From Streptomyces sp. NBC_01408 (GTDB lineage: Bacteria; Actinomycetota; Actinomycetes; Streptomycetales; Streptomycetaceae): a stretch of 64,000 nucleotides of DNA. Shown piece by piece: positions 17,100 to 25,802 of this stretch. Positions within the stretch are counted from its first letter, which is position 1, and each line of letters opens with the position of its first letter. The translations under genes were made by a program, and so were the position numbers. The notes beneath the pieces were generated by a model. The model was not told the origin of the DNA. It saw only the letters and a program-made list of their open reading frames with translations, and did not search any database. The stretch is from assembly GCF_026340255.1 (NCBI RefSeq), contig NZ_JAPEPJ010000001.1:3899001-3963000 (forward strand), in the 5' to 3' direction.

Positions 17100-17888
17100 T
17101 TAGACGAACGCGAGGTTGTAGATACCCGCGGCGAGGGCGCCGCCGATCAGCGGGCCTACGACGGGGATCCAGGCGTACCCCCAGTCGGAGCCGCCCTTGT
17201 TCGGCAGCGGAAGCAGTGCGTGGACGATGCGCGGACCCAGATCGCGCGCCGGGTTGATGGCGTAGCCGGTCGGGCCGCCGAGCGAGAGGCCGATGCTGAC
17301 CACGGTCAGGGCGACGATCAGACCGCCGAGGGTGCCGAGGCCCTTGCCCTCGTCGTTGAGGCCGAAGGCGAGTACCGCGAGCACCAGGACCACGGTGCCG
17401 ATGATCTCGGTGGCGAGGTTCTGCCACACGTTCCGGATCTCGGGGCCGGTGGAGAAGACGCCGAGCACCGGGCCGGCGTTCGGCTCCGTCTTCTGGTCGA
17501 CCATGCCCGCGTGCTCGGACTTGGCGGCGACGATCTCCGGATCGGTGAGGTGGGCCTGGAACTGTCCGTAGTACGCCACCCAGGCGAGCGCGGCACCGAT
17601 CATGGCGCCGAGCAGCTGGCCGGCGACGTAGACCGGAACGTTGCTCCAGTCGCTGTCCTTGATCGCGATACCGACCGTGACGGCGGGGTTGAGGTGGGCG
17701 CCGGACAGGGTGCCGGTCATGTAGACGGCGGTCATGACCGCGAAGCCCCACCCGAAGGTGATCGCCAGCCAGCCGGCGTTCTGCGCCTTCGAGCGCTTGA
17801 GCACGACTGCGGCTACCACGCCGGCGCCGAGGAGGATGAGGACGGCGGTACCGATGGTCTCGCCGATGAAGATGTCGGAGCTGGACAC
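17100..17888 (-). CDS. glpF: Glycerol uptake facilitator (aquaglyceroporin)
   Basis: A 262-residue MIP-family channel with six transmembrane helices and two half-helices carrying the NPA motifs [11 protein letters not shown] and [10 protein letters not shown]. The Asp after the second NPA (NPARD) is the mark of glycerol-conducting members. It passes glycerol across the membrane for GlpK. The GTG at 17888 is chosen because AAAGGAGT lies seven bases upstream; the longer reading frame upstream lacks a ribosome site and would start within the promoter. It is the first gene of the operon and carries candidate GylR operators in its upstream region. Confidence 0.95.
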   Translation of the reverse strand: MSSSDIFIGETIGTAVLILLGAGVVAAVVLKRSKAQNAGWLAITFGWGFAVMTAVYMTGTLSGAHLNPAVTVGIAIKDSDWSNVPVYVAGQLLGAMIGAALAWVAYYGQFQAHLTDPEIVAAKSEHAGMVDQKTEPNAGPVLGVFSTGPEIRNVWQNLATEIIGTVVLVLAVLAFGLNDEGKGLGTLGGLIVALTVVSIGLSLGGPTGYAINPARDLGPRIVHALLPLPNKGGSDWGYAWIPVVGPLIGGALAAGIYNLAFV

Positions 17889-18013
17889 CCGCGACTCCTT
17901 TGTCTTACGTCCAGGGGTGGGCGGACACCGGGTCCCTCCGGTGGTCCACGCACTCGGTGAGTGCTGCACCGGTCCTTGGCCTCGTCATACCCTAACGCGT
18001 ATTGCCGGTAGGT

Positions 18014-18040
18014 GTTCGACAATGCCGACCGATGAACGGC
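18014..18040 (-). promoter_or_regulatory. Candidate GylR operator upstream of glpF
   Basis: The top strand reads GTTCGACAATGCCGACC (18014-18030) followed by GATGAACGGC. Its first 12 bases are identical to the sequence upstream of gylR at 19003. GTTC and GACC/GAAC half-sites spaced like this resemble IclR-family operators. Position, about 125 bases before the glpF start, suits a repressor or activator site. Confidence 0.55.
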
Positions 18041-18154
18041 AGTTTTCCGCCTAGGTGAAGAACGCGTCAAGAGTCGACCAGGTCAAAGAACCGGATCGTT
18101 ACCACTCGGTTGGATCGACCAAAACAAGCCACTTGATGATCGGGAAATGACAAA

Positions 18155-18193
18155 ATCCACCCAAGTGGCCCAAGAGATGGCCGCTGGGTGGAT
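18155..18193 (-). terminator. Rho-independent terminator of gylR
   Basis: ATCCACCCA (18155-18163) pairs with TGGGTGGAT (18185-18193), with an inner GGCC/GGCC stem. On the minus strand it is followed directly by TTTTGTCATT, a U-rich tail that is rare in this genome. It begins 20 bases after the gylR stop and isolates gylR from glpF. Confidence 0.8.
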
Positions 18194-18212
18194 CGGATGG
18201 CTCAGGTCAAGC

Positions 18213-18980
18213 TCAGAACCGGCCCGCACCGAGGTCGCGTGAAACCGACCGCGCGCAGTCCCGTACGGAGGCCACCAGTGCCGCCCGGGGCTCGCCGGAC
18301 TCCGTGCAGACCCGCTCCACGGCCCCCGCGACCGCGACCGCCCCCACGGGCATCCTGCGCCGGTCGTGGATGGGCGCGGCCACCGAGGCGATGCCCTCCC
18401 AGGTCTCCTCCACGTCGGAGGCCCAGCCGCGCGCCCGGGTCAGGTCCAGGATCTCCTCGAAGCCCTTGCCGTCGGTGACCGTGCGGGCCGTGAAGGAGTC
18501 CCGGTCCACCTCCACGGCCTGGGTGTGCGCGACCGGGTCGTAGGCCGACAGCACCTTGCCCAGGGCCGTGGAGTGCAGCGGCTGCATGGCCCCCACCTCC
18601 AGCACCTGGCGGCTGTCGTCGGGCCGGAACACGTGGTGCATGATCAGCACCCCGCTCTTGTGGAGGACCCCCACGTAGACGCTCTCGCCGCTGGCCCGGG
18701 CCAGGTCGTCCGTCCACACCAGGGCGCGGGCGCGCAGCTCGTGGACGTCGAGGTAGCTGTTGCCCAGGCGCAGCAGCTCCGCGCCCAGCTGGTAGCGGCC
18801 CGAGGCGGGGTCCTGCTCCACGAAGCCCTCGGCCTGCAGGGTGCGCAGGATCCCGTGCGCCGTGCCCTTGGCCAGGCCCAGGGACGAGGCCACGTCCGAG
18901 AGGCCCAGCCGGCGCTCCCCGCCGGCCAGGAGCCGCAGCATCGCAGCGGCTCGTTCGAGCGACTGGATGTTCCGTGCCAT
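18213..18980 (-). CDS. gylR: Glycerol operon regulator GylR (IclR family)
   Basis: A 255-residue IclR-family regulator. Residues about 5-65 are a winged helix-turn-helix (SLERAAAMLRLLAGGERRL, then LSDVASSLGLAKGTAHGILRTL), and residues about 75-250 are the IclR effector-binding domain, with HSTALGKVLSAYDP. GylR in S. coelicolor represses the gyl operon and is relieved by glycerol or glycerol 3-phosphate. The ATG at 18980 is fixed by AGGAGG eight bases upstream; longer starts lack ribosome sites. It lies upstream of and parallel to glpF but behind its own terminator. Operator-like sequences precede both genes, which suggests autoregulation. Confidence 0.95.
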   Translation of the reverse strand: MARNIQSLERAAAMLRLLAGGERRLGLSDVASSLGLAKGTAHGILRTLQAEGFVEQDPASGRYQLGAELLRLGNSYLDVHELRARALVWTDDLARASGESVYVGVLHKSGVLIMHHVFRPDDSRQVLEVGAMQPLHSTALGKVLSAYDPVAHTQAVEVDRDSFTARTVTDGKGFEEILDLTRARGWASDVEETWEGIASVAAPIHDRRRMPVGAVAVAGAVERVCTESGEPRAALVASVRDCARSVSRDLGAGRF

Positions 18981-19002
18981 CGCGCAGCCTCCTGCTGACG
19001 TA

Positions 19003-19036
19003 GTTCGACAATGCTGAACACTATCGGTCGATGCCG
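19003..19036 (-). promoter_or_regulatory. Candidate GylR operators upstream of gylR
   Basis: GTTCGACAATGCTGAAC (19003-19019) is a nearly symmetric 17-bp palindrome, and GGTCGATGCCGACC lies just beyond it (about 19026-19039). The first shares GTTCGACAATGC with the glpF upstream site. Location 20-60 bases before the gylR start suits autoregulation. Confidence 0.55.
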
Positions 19037-19169
19037 ACCTTGTGCATGGTCGGGCGATTCCCGGGCGACGAACACCCCGTAGCCCATGTGGACTCCCGCG
19101 CACAGAATGCAGTCCGCCACGTGGGACAGCCCCACCGGGTCCGTTGCCGCGCGGTTACCCTGACCGCGT

Positions 19170-19222
19170 GCACCCTTGACACAGAGGGGGTGCAAAGCCG
19201 ACAGCCGTCGCATCCCAGGGAG
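19170..19222 (+). promoter_or_regulatory. metH leader with two mutually exclusive hairpins
   Basis: GCACCC (19170-19175) can pair with GGGTGC (19188-19193). The same segment extended by one base, GGGGTGC (19187-19193), can instead pair along seven bases, with one G-T wobble, with GCATCCC (19210-19216). The second stem ends directly at the ribosome site AGGGAG (19217-19222). Such competing stems could control translation. No B12-box or SAM/SAH riboswitch consensus could be aligned. Confidence 0.4.
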
Positions 19223-19229
19223 CACAACC

Positions 19230-22200
19230 ATGGCCTCGTTGCCGAACCCGCCCGCTGACACCCAGACCCGGGCCGACGCCCTCCGAGAGGCGCTGGCCAC
19301 CCGAGTGGTCGTGGCCGACGGTGCCATGGGAACCATGCTCCAGGAGCAAGACCCCACCCTCGAGGACTTCCAGCAGCTCGAAGGCTGCAACGAGGTGCTC
19401 AACGTCACCCGTCCGGACATCGTCCGCACGGTGCACGAGGCCTACTTCTCCGTGGGCGTGGACTGCGTCGAGACCAACACCTTCGGGGCGAACTACGCCG
19501 CCCTCGCCGAGTACGACATCGCCGACCGCAACTTCGAGCTGTCGGAGTCCGGAGCCCGCATCGCCCGCGAGGTCGCCGACGCCTTCACCGCCTCCACCGG
19601 ACAGCAGCGCTGGGTCCTCGGCTCGATGGGCCCCGGCACGAAGCTGCCCACGCTCGGCCACATCACCTACGCGCAGATCCGCGACGCCTACCAGGTCAAC
19701 GCCGAGGGCCTGATCTCCGGCGGCGCCGACGCGCTGCTCGTCGAGACCACCCAGGACCTCCTGCAGACCAAGTCCTCCATCATCGGTGCCCGCCGCGCCA
19801 TGGAGGCGCTCGGCGTCTCCGTCCCCCTCATCTGCTCCGTCACCGTCGAGACCACCGGCACCATGCTGCTCGGCTCGGAGATCGGCGCGGCGCTGACCGC
19901 GCTGGAGCCGCTGGGCATCGACATGATCGGGCTGAACTGCGCGACCGGCCCCGCCGAGATGAGCGAGCACCTGCGCTACCTGGCGCGCAACTCCCGCATC
20001 CCGCTGTCCTGCATGCCCAACGCGGGCCTGCCCGTCCTGACCAAGGCCGGCGCCCACTACCCGCTGAGCGCCCCCGAGCTGGCCGACGCCCAGGAGACCT
20101 TCGTCCGCGACTACGGGCTCTCCCTGGTCGGCGGCTGCTGCGGTACGACCCCCGAGCACCTGCGCCAGGTCGTGGAGCGGGTCCGCGGCGCGGCCGTCAC
20201 CGCCCGCGACCCGCGGCCCGAGCCCGGCGCCGCCTCGCTCTACCAGACCGTGCCCTTCCGCCAGGACACCTCGTACATGGCGATCGGCGAGCGGACCAAC
20301 GCCAACGGCTCCAAGAAGTTCCGCGACGCCATGCTCGAAGCGCGCTGGGACGACTGCGTGGAGATGGCGCGCGACCAGATCCGCGAGGGCGCGCACATGC
20401 TCGACCTGTGCGTGGACTACGTGGGCCGCGACGGCGTCGCCGACATGGAGGAGCTCGCCGGCCGCTTCGCGACCGCCTCGACGCTCCCGATCGTCCTCGA
20501 CTCCACCGAGGTCCCCGTCATCAGGGCGGGCCTGGAGAAGCTCGGCGGCCGCGCCGTCATCAACTCCGTCAACTACGAGGACGGCGACGGCCCGGAGTCC
20601 CGCTTCGCGAAGGTCACCCAGCTGGCCCAGGAGCACGGCGCCGCGCTCATCGCGCTGACCATCGACGAGGAGGGCCAGGCCCGCACCGTCGAGCACAAGG
20701 TCGCCATCGCCGAACGCCTGATCGACGACCTGAGCGGGAACTGGGGCATCCGCGAGTCGGACATCCTGATCGACACCCTCACCTTCACCATCTGCACCGG
20801 CCAGGAGGAGTCCCGCAAGGACGGCATCGCCACCATCGAGGCCATCCGCGAGCTCAAGCGCCGCCGCCCGGACGTCCAGACCACGCTGGGCCTGTCCAAC
20901 ATCTCCTTCGGCCTCAACCCGGCCGCCCGCGTGCTGCTCAACTCCGTCTTCCTCGACGAGTGCGTCAAGGCCGGACTGGACTCGGCCATCGTCCACGCCT
21001 CGAAGATCCTGCCGATCGCCCGGTTCGACGAGGAGCAGGTCGGCACCGCCCTGGACCTCATCTACGACCGGCGCGCCGAGGGCTACGACCCGCTGCAGAA
21101 GCTGATGGCCCTCTTCGAGGGCGTCAACACCAAGTCCCTCAAGGCCGGCCGCGCCGAGGAACTCCTCGCCCTGCCGCTGGACGAGCGGCTCCAGCGCCGC
21201 ATCATCGACGGCGAGAAGAACGGCCTGGAGACCGACCTCGACGAGGCCCTCCAGGCCCGCCCCGCTCTCGACATCGTCAACGAGACCCTCCTGGAGGGCA
21301 TGAAGGTCGTCGGCGAGCTCTTCGGCTCCGGCCAGATGCAGCTCCCCTTCGTCCTCCAGTCGGCCGAGGTCATGAAGACCGCCGTCGCCTACCTCGAACC
21401 CCACATGGAGAAGTCCGACGCCGAGGGCAAGGGCACCATCGTGCTCGCCACCGTCCGCGGCGACGTCCACGACATCGGCAAGAACCTCGTCGACATCATC
21501 CTGTCCAACAACGGGTACAACGTCGTGAACATCGGCATCAAGCAGCCGGTCTCCGCGATCCTCGAAGCCGCGGTGGAGAACAAGGCCGACGTCATCGGGA
21601 TGTCCGGCCTCCTCGTGAAGTCGACCGTGATCATGAAGGAGAACCTGGAGGAGCTCAACCAGCGCAAGCTGGCCGCCGACTACCCGGTGATCCTCGGCGG
21701 CGCCGCCCTCACCCGCGCCTACGTCGAGCAGGACCTCCACGAGATCTACGAGGGCGAGGTCCGCTACGCCCGCGACGCCTTCGAGGGCCTGCGCCTCATG
21801 GACGCCCTCATCGCCGTCAAGCGCGGCGTCCCGGGCGCGGCCCTGCCCGAGCTCAAGCAGCGCCGCGTCGCCAAGCGGGACACGCCCGCCCCTCAGGCGG
21901 AGGAGCCGGAGGAGCCCGGCGGCCGGTCCGACGTCTCCGTCGACAACCCGGTCCCCACCCCGCCGTTCTGGGGCACCCGCGTGGTCAAGGGCATCCCGCT
22001 CAAGGACTACGCCTCCTGGCTGGACGAGGGCGCCCTGTTCAAGGGCCAGTGGGGCCTCAAGCAGGCCCGCGCGGGCGGGGCGACGTACGAGGAGCTCGTC
22101 GAGACCGAGGGCAGGCCGCGACTGCGCGGCCTCCTCGACAAGCTGCACACCGAGAACCTCCTCGAAGCCGCCGTCGTCTACGGGTACTTCCCCTGCGTGT

Positions 22201-22742
22201 CCAAGGGCGAGGACCTGATCATCCTGGACGAACAGGGCAACGAGCGGACCCGCTTCACCTTCCCGCGCCAGCGCCGCGGCCGCCGCCTGTGCCTCGCGGA
22301 CTTCTTCCGCCCCGAGGAGTCCGGCGAGACCGACGTGGTGGGCCTCCAGGTCGTCACCGTCGGCTCGAAGATCGGCGAGGCCACGGCCAAGCTCTTCGAG
22401 TCCGACTCCTACCGCGAGTACCTGGAGCTGCACGGCCTGTCCGTCCAGCTCGCCGAGGCCATGGCCGAGTACTGGCACGCCCGCGTCCGTGCCGAGCTCG
22501 GCTTCGGCGGCGAGGACCCGGCCCAGGTCGAGGACATGTTCGACCTCAAGTACCGCGGCGCCCGGTTCTCCCTCGGCTACGGCGCCTGCCCCGACCTGGA
22601 GGACCGCGCGAAGATCGCCGACCTCCTCCAGCCGGAGCGGATCGGCGTCCACCTCTCGGAGGAGTTCCAGCTCCACCCGGAGCAGTCGACCGACGCCATC
22701 GTGATTCACCACCCCGAAGCGAAGTATTTCAACGCACGCTGA
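19230..22742 (+). CDS. metH: Cobalamin-dependent methionine synthase
   Basis: A 1170-residue enzyme transferring the methyl group of 5-methyltetrahydrofolate to homocysteine through cob(I)alamin. Modules run in the usual order. The homocysteine-binding barrel (about 15-330) has zinc cysteines in GLNCATGP (near 235) and GGCCGTTPE (near 302). The pterin-binding barrel (about 345-620) begins at MAIGERTNANGSKKF. The helical cap and cobalamin domain (about 640-870) carry GDVHDIGKN near 745, whose His ligates cobalt. The AdoMet reactivation domain (about 880-1170) contains EYWHARVRAELGF and RFSLGYGACPD. The ATG at 19230 follows AGGGAG. A perfect hairpin follows the stop. Length is slightly under the E. 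coli enzyme. Confidence 0.97.
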   Translation: MASLPNPPADTQTRADALREALATRVVVADGAMGTMLQEQDPTLEDFQQLEGCNEVLNVTRPDIVRTVHEAYFSVGVDCVETNTFGANYAALAEYDIADRNFELSESGARIAREVADAFTASTGQQRWVLGSMGPGTKLPTLGHITYAQIRDAYQVNAEGLISGGADALLVETTQDLLQTKSSIIGARRAMEALGVSVPLICSVTVETTGTMLLGSEIGAALTALEPLGIDMIGLNCATGPAEMSEHLRYLARNSRIPLSCMPNAGLPVLTKAGAHYPLSAPELADAQETFVRDYGLSLVGGCCGTTPEHLRQVVERVRGAAVTARDPRPEPGAASLYQTVPFRQDTSYMAIGERTNANGSKKFRDAMLEARWDDCVEMARDQIREGAHMLDLCVDYVGRDGVADMEELAGRFATASTLPIVLDSTEVPVIRAGLEKLGGRAVINSVNYEDGDGPESRFAKVTQLAQEHGAALIALTIDEEGQARTVEHKVAIAERLIDDLSGNWGIRESDILIDTLTFTICTGQEESRKDGIATIEAIRELKRRRPDVQTTLGLSNISFGLNPAARVLLNSVFLDECVKAGLDSAIVHASKILPIARFDEEQVGTALDLIYDRRAEGYDPLQKLMALFEGVNTKSLKAGRAEELLALPLDERLQRRIIDGEKNGLETDLDEALQARPALDIVNETLLEGMKVVGELFGSGQMQLPFVLQSAEVMKTAVAYLEPHMEKSDAEGKGTIVLATVRGDVHDIGKNLVDIILSNNGYNVVNIGIKQPVSAILEAAVENKADVIGMSGLLVKSTVIMKENLEELNQRKLAADYPVILGGAALTRAYVEQDLHEIYEGEVRYARDAFEGLRLMDALIAVKRGVPGAALPELKQRRVAKRDTPAPQAEEPEEPGGRSDVSVDNPVPTPPFWGTRVVKGIPLKDYASWLDEGALFKGQWGLKQARAGGATYEELVETEGRPRLRGLLDKLHTENLLEAAVVYGYFPCVSKGEDLIILDEQGNERTRFTFPRQRRGRRLCLADFFRPEESGETDVVGLQVVTVGSKIGEATAKLFESDSYREYLELHGLSVQLAEAMAEYWHARVRAELGFGGEDPAQVEDMFDLKYRGARFSLGYGACPDLEDRAKIADLLQPERIGVHLSEEFQLHPEQSTDAIVIHHPEAKYFNAR

Positions 22743-22745
22743 GGC

Positions 22746-22769
22746 GGACCGACGTACACTTGTCGGTCC
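22746..22769 (+). terminator. Hairpin after metH
   Basis: GGACCGAC (22746-22753) pairs perfectly with GTCGGTCC (22762-22769) only four bases after the metH stop. No T tract follows. Confidence 0.6.
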
Positions 22770-22775
22770 CATACA

Positions 22776-22826
22776 GGCCGGTCACCTGTTCCCGGGGGGA
22801 CACCCTCTGGGAGCGGGCGACCGGCC
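22776..22826 (+). other. Long imperfect hairpin in the 5' leader of the HAD gene
   Basis: GGCCGGTC (22776-22783) pairs perfectly with GACCGGCC (22819-22826), and the interior CTGTTCCC can continue pairing with GGGAGCGG. The structure lies 15 bases before the ribosome site of the HAD phosphatase gene. It could be a terminator for metH read-through or a structured leader. Confidence 0.4.
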
Positions 22827-22854
22827 TTCTCGTCCCCTCTGAGAGGTGTGCCGC

Positions 22855-23556
22855 ATGACCAGCACCGTTCCCGCGCCCGTCACCCGCACGGCTGACGGAC
22901 ACGCCCTGCAGGCGGTGCTCCTCGACATGGACGGCACCCTCGTCGACACCGAGGGATTCTGGTGGGAGATCGAGGCGGAGATCTTCGCCGAGCTCGGCCA
23001 CCGGCTGGAGGAGTCCTGGCGGGACATCGTCGTCGGCGGCCCCATGAGCCGCAGCGCCGCCTTCCTCATCGAGGCCACCGGCGCGGCCATCAGCGTCGGC
23101 GAGCTGAGCGTCCTGCTCAACGAGCGCTTCGAGGCGCGGATCGCCGACCAAGTGCCGCTCATGCCCGGAGCCGAGCGGCTGCTGTCCGAGCTCGCCCGGC
23201 ACAACGTGCCCACCGCCCTGGTGTCCGCCTCCCACCGCCGGGTCATCGACCAGGTCCTGCTCACCCTCGGCCGGGACCGCTTCACGATGACGGTAGCGGG
23301 GGACGAGGTGACCCGTACCAAGCCGCACCCCGACCCGTACCTGCTCGCCGCCCGCACCCTCGGCGCCCACCCCTCGCGCTGCGCGGTCATCGAGGACACC
23401 GCCACCGGCGTGGCGGCCGCCGAGGCCGCCGGCTGCCGGGTCGTGGCCGTCCCCTCGGTCGGTCTGATCACGCCGGCCCCGGGACGCACGATCGTCCGCT
23501 CCCTGGAGGACGTGGACCTGCCGTTCCTGCGCTCCCTCATCGCCTCGATGAACTGA
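22855..23556 (+). CDS. HAD-superfamily phosphatase
   Basis: A 233-residue haloacid dehalogenase-like hydrolase of subfamily IA. Motif I is LLDMDGTLVDTEG with the nucleophilic Asp near residue 25. Motif II is the SAS region in TALVSASHRRVIDQ, motif III is the Lys in VTRTKPHPDPY, and motif IV is the acidic CAVIEDTATGVAAAEAAGC. It resembles beta-phosphoglucomutase/phosphoglycolate phosphatase relatives; the substrate cannot be assigned. The ATG at 22855 follows GAGAGG with eight bases spacing, preferred over a GTG at 22846 that lies inside that ribosome site. It is downstream of metH but separated from it by two hairpins. Confidence 0.9.
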   Translation: MTSTVPAPVTRTADGHALQAVLLDMDGTLVDTEGFWWEIEAEIFAELGHRLEESWRDIVVGGPMSRSAAFLIEATGAAISVGELSVLLNERFEARIADQVPLMPGAERLLSELARHNVPTALVSASHRRVIDQVLLTLGRDRFTMTVAGDEVTRTKPHPDPYLLAARTLGAHPSRCAVIEDTATGVAAAEAAGCRVVAVPSVGLITPAPGRTIVRSLEDVDLPFLRSLIASMN

Positions 23557-24126
23557 GCCGCACCGCACCCGCACGTACCGAACCACCCAGACATGCCCAC
23601 AGGCGCCCACACGCGCTGACAGGCACCGATACGTAACGGAACCCCCCGTACACGCTCCGTGCCGAACGGATCGGCTGCCGGATCGAGGTCCGACGGAAGG
23701 ATCTTCCGCCAACTGCACCGGAGGCTGAAATTCCATCCTCTTCCTGGCGGCCATCCCAGGTGACCTTCGTCACCCGTCAAACCCCCGACGGACCTGTCCG
23801 GCGACCCCATCCGCTTCCCTTGTGTCCGGATTGATCAGCTCCTGACCGAATATCCGGTGACCTCCGGATAGACAGCCAGTCCGCACCCATCACCGTGCGA
23901 TTACGCCCCAAGTCCGGCCAGTTCCAGCCATCCCGCCCCGGGCCACTAGTGTCGACGCGGGCACTTCGCCGCACCTCAGCCGTACCGGACACACACCCCT
24001 GTGCCGGAACCGCGTGGACCGATCGTCACAACACCGGCCCGATCGTTCCGCCCCGAACGGGCGACCGCCGCGAAGTGCCCTTTACGCCGCTTTGAGCAAG
24101 TGCCGGTTACAGGGAGTACTTCCAGC
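23557..24126. other. 570-bp intergenic region with several small palindromes
   Basis: No supported gene. It contains CGGAAG/CTTCCG arms at 23694-23708 and ATCCGG/CCGGAT arms with a 6-bp spacer at 23852-23869, the latter preceded by a further CCGGAT near 23826. The region is less GC-rich than its surroundings around 23820-23870, as expected for a promoter-operator region serving the downstream peptide-binding lipoprotein genes. Confidence 0.45.
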
Positions 24127-25731
24127 ATGAACCGCAAGACCATGGTGCTGACGGCCGCGGCCGGACTGCTCGCCCCCGCGCTGACCGCATGCGGCAGCGC
24201 GAGCGGTGGAGGAGCAGGATCCGGAGCGATCGTCGTCGGGACCACCGACCGGTTCGAGGCCGCCGACTACGCTCCCGCCCCCTTCGACCCGGCCTACGCC
24301 TACGACGCCGGCGCCTGGAACGTCCTGCGCCAGACCGTCCAGACGCTGATGCACACCCCGCGCGGCGGCGGCCAGCCCGTCCCCGAAGCGGCCTCCGACT
24401 GCCGCTTCACCGACGCGGGCAACGAGAGTTACCGCTGCACCCTGCGCCCCGGGCTGAAGTTCGCGAGCGGCGACCCGCTCACCGCGAAGGACGTCAAGTT
24501 CTCCATCGACCGCATCCGCGCCATCAAGGACGAGAACGGCCCCTCCTCGCTCCTCTCCACCCTCGACACCGTCGAGGTCAAGGGCGCCGACACCGTCGTC
24601 TTCCACCTGAAGACCCCGGACGCGACCTTCCCCTCCAAGCTGTCCACCCCCGCCGCCGGCATCGTCAGCGAGAAGAACTACGAAGCCAAGAAGCTCCGCG
24701 AGGGCTTCTCCGTGGACGGCTCCGGGCCGTACACGATGAAGGCAGAGGTCAAGGACAACCAGCTCGTCCGCGCCGTCTTCAGCAAGAACCCCCACTACCA
24801 GGGCGACCTGAAGGTCCAGAACGACAAGGTCGAACTGCGCACCTTCGCCGACTCCGCGGCCATGGGCAAGGCACTCACCGACGGGTCCATCCACATGGTC
24901 TCCCGCACCCTGTCGCCCGCCCAGATCACCGAGCTCTCCGCCAAGCCGCCCAAGGGCGTCAAACTGGTCCCGATGCCCGGCCTGGAGATCCGCTACATCG
25001 GCTTCAATACCGACGCCCCCGTGGTCAAGGACAAGGCCGTACGCCAGGCCCTCGCCGCCGCCGTCGACCGCAACGCGCTCATCTCCAAGGTCTACGGAAA
25101 GTCCGCGCAGCCGCTGTACTCGCTGGTCCCCGCCTCCGTGAACGGCCACGTCAACTCCTTCTTCAACAAGTACGGCGAGGCCAACACCGCCAAGGCCGCC
25201 ACCCTGCTGAAGGACGCCGGGATCAAGACCCCGGTCAAGCTGACCCTCCACTACACGAAGGACCACTACGGCGACGGCACGGCCGTGGAGTTCGAAGCCC
25301 TCAAGACCCAGCTGAACTCCACCCAGCTGTTCGACATCACCGTCCAGGGCAGCGACTGGGCCGACTTCCGGCCCGCCCAGAAGAAGGGCGACTACGCCGC
25401 CTACGGGCTGGGCTGGTTCCCCGACTACCCGGACGCCGACAACTTCCTCGCCCCGTTCCTGGAGCAGGACAACTTCCTGGGCACGCCGTACGCCAACAAC
25501 GCGGTGCGCAGCAGGCTCATCCCCGAATCCCGGCGGGCGGTCGACCGTAACGTCGCCGTCCCCGCGATCACGGAAATGCAGGACATCGTCGCCGAGGACG
25601 TACCCGTCCTGCCCCTGTGGCAGGGCAAGCAGTACGTCGCCGCACGCGACGGAATCACCGGAGTGGAGTGGTCCGTCAACGCCATCTCCGACCTCCAGCT
25701 GTGGGAACTCGGCCGAGGTGTCAGCGGCTGA
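24127..25731 (+). CDS. ABC transporter substrate-binding lipoprotein, peptide/nickel family 5 (copy 1)
   Basis: A 534-residue extracytoplasmic solute-binding protein of family 5 (DppA/OppA-type). The signal peptide ends in a lipobox, ALTAC, with acylated C22. The mature protein follows the family pattern: FDPAYAYDAGAWNVLRQTVQTL, LRPGLKFASGDPLTAKDVKFSIDR, the FHLKTPDATFPSKL segment and a C-terminal DVPVLPLWQGKQYV. It presumably binds peptides and delivers them to a permease. The ATG follows CAGGGAG. A close paralogue follows 71 bases downstream. No permease or ATPase gene is adjacent, which is atypical. Confidence 0.92.
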   Translation: MNRKTMVLTAAAGLLAPALTACGSASGGGAGSGAIVVGTTDRFEAADYAPAPFDPAYAYDAGAWNVLRQTVQTLMHTPRGGGQPVPEAASDCRFTDAGNESYRCTLRPGLKFASGDPLTAKDVKFSIDRIRAIKDENGPSSLLSTLDTVEVKGADTVVFHLKTPDATFPSKLSTPAAGIVSEKNYEAKKLREGFSVDGSGPYTMKAEVKDNQLVRAVFSKNPHYQGDLKVQNDKVELRTFADSAAMGKALTDGSIHMVSRTLSPAQITELSAKPPKGVKLVPMPGLEIRYIGFNTDAPVVKDKAVRQALAAAVDRNALISKVYGKSAQPLYSLVPASVNGHVNSFFNKYGEANTAKAATLLKDAGIKTPVKLTLHYTKDHYGDGTAVEFEALKTQLNSTQLFDITVQGSDWADFRPAQKKGDYAAYGLGWFPDYPDADNFLAPFLEQDNFLGTPYANNAVRSRLIPESRRAVDRNVAVPAITEMQDIVAEDVPVLPLWQGKQYVAARDGITGVEWSVNAISDLQLWELGRGVSG

Positions 25732-25802
25732 GACCGGCAGTATCCGGCGGCGGGTGTCGCAGGCCGGCGCAACGATCGAGTGAGACTGTGAAGGACGTTC
25801 GC

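Noticed and set aside
19040..19229. Cobalamin, SAM or SAH riboswitch upstream of metH
   Set aside because: I could not find the B12 box or align the conserved cores of the known SAM/SAH classes; only the competing hairpins are reported.
23537..24100. Additional gene in the 570-bp gap before the peptide-binding lipoproteins
   Set aside because: Open frames there lack ribosome sites, domain similarity and consistent codon bias; the region looks regulatory.
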